The position numbers were made by a program, and so were the translations under genes. Shown in pieces: positions 62,114-64,000 of a stretch of DNA of 64,000 nucleotides; position 1 is the stretch's first letter; the number at the start of each line of letters is the position of its first letter. The DNA is from Synechococcus sp. WH 8109 (GTDB lineage: Bacteria; Cyanobacteriota; Cyanobacteriia; PCC-6307; Cyanobiaceae): the NCBI RefSeq assembly GCF_000161795.2, contig NZ_CP006882.1, positions 620,001 through 684,000 of the forward strand, written 5' to 3'. Under the pieces are notes generated by a model. That model worked only from the letters and a program-made list of their open reading frames with translations, was not told the DNA's origin and searched no databases.

Positions 62114-63859
62114 ATGCTGACCCCATCCAAGGCCGGTTTTCGCCGGCTGCTGCCATTGCTTCGCCCCCACCTGCGGGAACTGCTATGGGGGGGGTGCTGC
62201 ATGGTGATTTACGTGGGCAGCTATCCGTTGCTCGTGCAGCTGGCCGGAGACTTGTTCCCCGCGCTGGGATCGGGTGATCTGGCTCGCGTGCTTCAGCTGA
62301 TCGGGCTGGCATTGCTGATCTTTGCTGTTCAGAAAATCGCCCAGTTCGGTCAGGACTCGCTTCTTGCAGGGCCTGCATTGCTGGTGAGCCAGGACCTACG
62401 GCGTGATCTGTTCCGCCGTTTGCAGACCGTGGAGCTAGGGGCGCTGGAGAAGCTCTCGGCCGGTGATCTCACCTACCGCTTCACCGAAGACGCCGATCGC
62501 GTCAGCGAGGTGCTGTACAAAACCATCCACGACACGGTTCCCAGCGTGCTGCAGCTTGTCGCGGTGCTGGGGATGATGCTCTGGCTCGACTGGAAACTGA
62601 CGCTGGCCATCCTGCTGCTGGCCCCGGTGATCGTCTGGCTGATCAGTCTGTTTGGTGCGCGCGTGATGGCCGCCACGGAACGCAGTCAGAAAAAGGTGAG
62701 TGAACTGGCCGGTCTGCTGGGTGAGGCCATTGAAGGTTTGCCCCTCGTGCGTGCGTTCGCTGCTGAGCCCTGGTTGCAGGACCGCTTCGAGACAGAAATC
62801 GATCAGCACCGGCAGGCCCGCCACCGCACTTACAGCCTCGTGGCGCTGCAGCATCCGGTGGTGGGCATCATCGAGGTGGTTGGTCTGTTTGCCGTGCTGG
62901 CCCTCGGAGCCTGGCGGATTCAGAGCGGTGATCTGAGCATTGCCGGGCTGAGCAGTTACCTGACGGGGCTGATCGTGCTGATCGATCCCATTGCCCACAT
63001 CACCAACAACTTCAACGAATTCCAACAGGGTCAAGCGTCGCTGCGACGCTTGCGGGAGATCGAGCGAGAGCCTCAGGAGGCTGCTGATCCAGCCGAGGCG
63101 CAATCCATCGGTGCTCTCCGTGGTGATCTGGTCTTTGATCAGGTGAGCTTTGGCTATGACCCAGCCCAGCCGGTGCTGCATCAGCTGAATCTGCGAGTGG
63201 ATGCGGGCCAGGTGCTGGCCATTGTTGGCCCCTCCGGTGCGGGTAAAAGTACCCTGCTATCGCTCCTGCTCCGTTTCAAAACGGTGCAACAGGGCGAGAT
63301 CCGTCTCGATGGCACCGACATCAGCTTGATGCGCGCCCGTGAGCTGCGTCAGCAGGTGGCCCTGGTTCCGCAGCGCACAACCGTATTTTCCGGAACCATT
63401 GCCGAAGCGATTCGGTTCGGGCGTCGCGCGACGGATGACGAGGTTCGCGACGCAGCTCGGTTGGCCAATGCGGATGATTTCATCCGTGCTTTGCCCCATG
63501 GGTATGAGACCCAGCTCGAGGAGCGGGGAACCAATGTCTCCGGTGGACAACTGCAGCGGATCGCCATTGCCCGCGCGGTGCTTGGCAATCCAGCGCTGTT
63601 GCTACTGGATGAAGCCACCAGTGCCCTCGATGCTGAAGCCGAGGCTGCGGTCCAACTCGGTCTGAAGCAGGCGATGAAGGGACGAACGGTGTTGGTGATC
63701 GCCCATCGTCTGGCCACGGTGCAGGAGGCCGATCGCATTGTGGTTCTGGAACAAGGAGCCGTTGTCGATCGAGGAACCCACGACGACTTGATGCAGCGTG
63801 GTGGGCGTTACCGCGAACTGTGCGAACGACAGTTCATTCGAGATCGGCAAAAGTCCTGA
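62114..63859 (+). CDS. ABC exporter, fused permease and ATPase
   Basis: A 581-residue half-transporter that works as a homodimer or heterodimer. Six membrane helices occupy about residues 20-300, followed by a nucleotide-binding domain with Walker A VGPSGAGKSTLLS, signature VSGGQLQRIAIARA, Walker B LLLLDEATSALD and the switch His in VIAHRL. It resembles multidrug/lipid A-type exporters. The substrate is unknown. It is divergent from the S4-domain gene with 39 bases between. Confidence 0.9.
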   Translation: MLTPSKAGFRRLLPLLRPHLRELLWGGCCMVIYVGSYPLLVQLAGDLFPALGSGDLARVLQLIGLALLIFAVQKIAQFGQDSLLAGPALLVSQDLRRDLFRRLQTVELGALEKLSAGDLTYRFTEDADRVSEVLYKTIHDTVPSVLQLVAVLGMMLWLDWKLTLAILLLAPVIVWLISLFGARVMAATERSQKKVSELAGLLGEAIEGLPLVRAFAAEPWLQDRFETEIDQHRQARHRTYSLVALQHPVVGIIEVVGLFAVLALGAWRIQSGDLSIAGLSSYLTGLIVLIDPIAHITNNFNEFQQGQASLRRLREIEREPQEAADPAEAQSIGALRGDLVFDQVSFGYDPAQPVLHQLNLRVDAGQVLAIVGPSGAGKSTLLSLLLRFKTVQQGEIRLDGTDISLMRARELRQQVALVPQRTTVFSGTIAEAIRFGRRATDDEVRDAARLANADDFIRALPHGYETQLEERGTNVSGGQLQRIAIARAVLGNPALLLLDEATSALDAEAEAAVQLGLKQAMKGRTVLVIAHRLATVQEADRIVVLEQGAVVDRGTHDDLMQRGGRYRELCERQFIRDRQKS

Positions 63860-63908
63860 ATCCCTCTACGATCTGGCCGCCGGTACACCGCCATCCCGGC
63901 GATGAACG

Positions 63909-64000
63909 ATGACTGACTCTGCAGCCCAGAACCCTGTCTTGACCTTTGAGGGCAAGCGCTACGACCTCAATACGCTTCCCAATGAGCTCAAGGAGCTTGT
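63909..64000 (+). CDS. DUF6447-like protein, N-terminal fragment
   Basis: ATG at 63909 opens a frame that runs off the window end after 30 codons. VLTFEGKRYDLNTLPNELKEL matches, as I recall, the start of the small DUF6447 family of marine cyanobacteria. The rest is not visible. Confidence 0.6.
   Translation, partial: MTDSAAQNPVLTFEGKRYDLNTLPNELKEL

Noticed and set aside
1-64000. tRNA, rRNA, tmRNA, 6S RNA, riboswitches and CRISPR arrays
   Set aside because: I looked for cloverleaf ends with TTCGA arms, spaced repeats and known leader motifs by eye and found none that hold up; a covariance-model scan would be the decisive test.

Overview
The window looks like a GC-rich chromosome segment of a marine picocyanobacterium, most likely an open-ocean Synechococcus (inference from gene content). 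Evidence: chlH, a high-light-inducible protein, plant-type [2Fe-2S] ferredoxin, phosphoribulokinase, class II FBP aldolase, cyanobacterial DUF families (DUF3685/Ycf55, DUF3727, DUF3038, DUF4335, DUF2949), TTG/GTG starts and densely packed, often overlapping genes. I found no rRNA, tRNA, CRISPR array or intact insertion sequence.

Layout. 0-8 kb: end of lepB, a dihydroorotase-like and a double histidine-phosphatase gene (minus), then CPBP protease, FtsL-like protein, ftsI, transaldolase with EF-hands and a cyclic-nucleotide-type domain. 8-13.5 kb: a PPC-glutaredoxin fusion, a ribbon-helix-helix protein with candidate operators, a GluR0-type glutamate-gated K+ channel with a coupled 26-codon ORF, a PdeM-like phosphoesterase and a phosphopantetheinyl transferase. 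13.5-17.5 kb: a loose region of small, mostly unknown genes around dcd and a ferredoxin, including several very small membrane proteins found by reading the gaps. 17.5-31 kb: dense housekeeping DNA (CBS protein, pgsA, CSP41-like, hisA, a Fur-family gene, DUF3685, PSI-accumulation-type protein, CofE-like, ruvX, yqeG, proB, lpxD, leuB, prk). 31.4-32.3 kb: a prepilin peptidase gene broken by two frameshifts. 32-45.5 kb: accD, an oxidoreductase, fba, an LD-carboxypeptidase, purS-purQ, MscS, an arsR / gap-arsJ arsenate-efflux cassette and small membrane proteins.

45.6-51.2 kb is a low-GC island. It starts with a truncated, frameshifted tyrosine-recombinase gene, then a secreted-protein gene broken by an in-frame amber stop, then about 1.3 kb without a convincing gene. 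Next comes a 95-bp segment that is a degenerate copy of the apt promoter and start. Past it lie a signal-peptide-bearing cysteine-rich protein, an inverse-autotransporter-type beta-barrel without a passenger, another small secreted protein and a small membrane protein. The true apt gene and its promoter, the second copy of the repeat, close the island. The barrel and secreted-protein pair, joined by a TAATG stop/start overlap, is my best candidate for an undescribed system: a split inverse autotransporter.

51-64 kb returns to core genes: apt, a UbiH-type monooxygenase, hli, dapB, chlH, then a minus-strand run S4 protein, tpiA, folP and a GT60-type glycosyltransferase, an ABC exporter and the start of a DUF6447 gene cut by the window edge.
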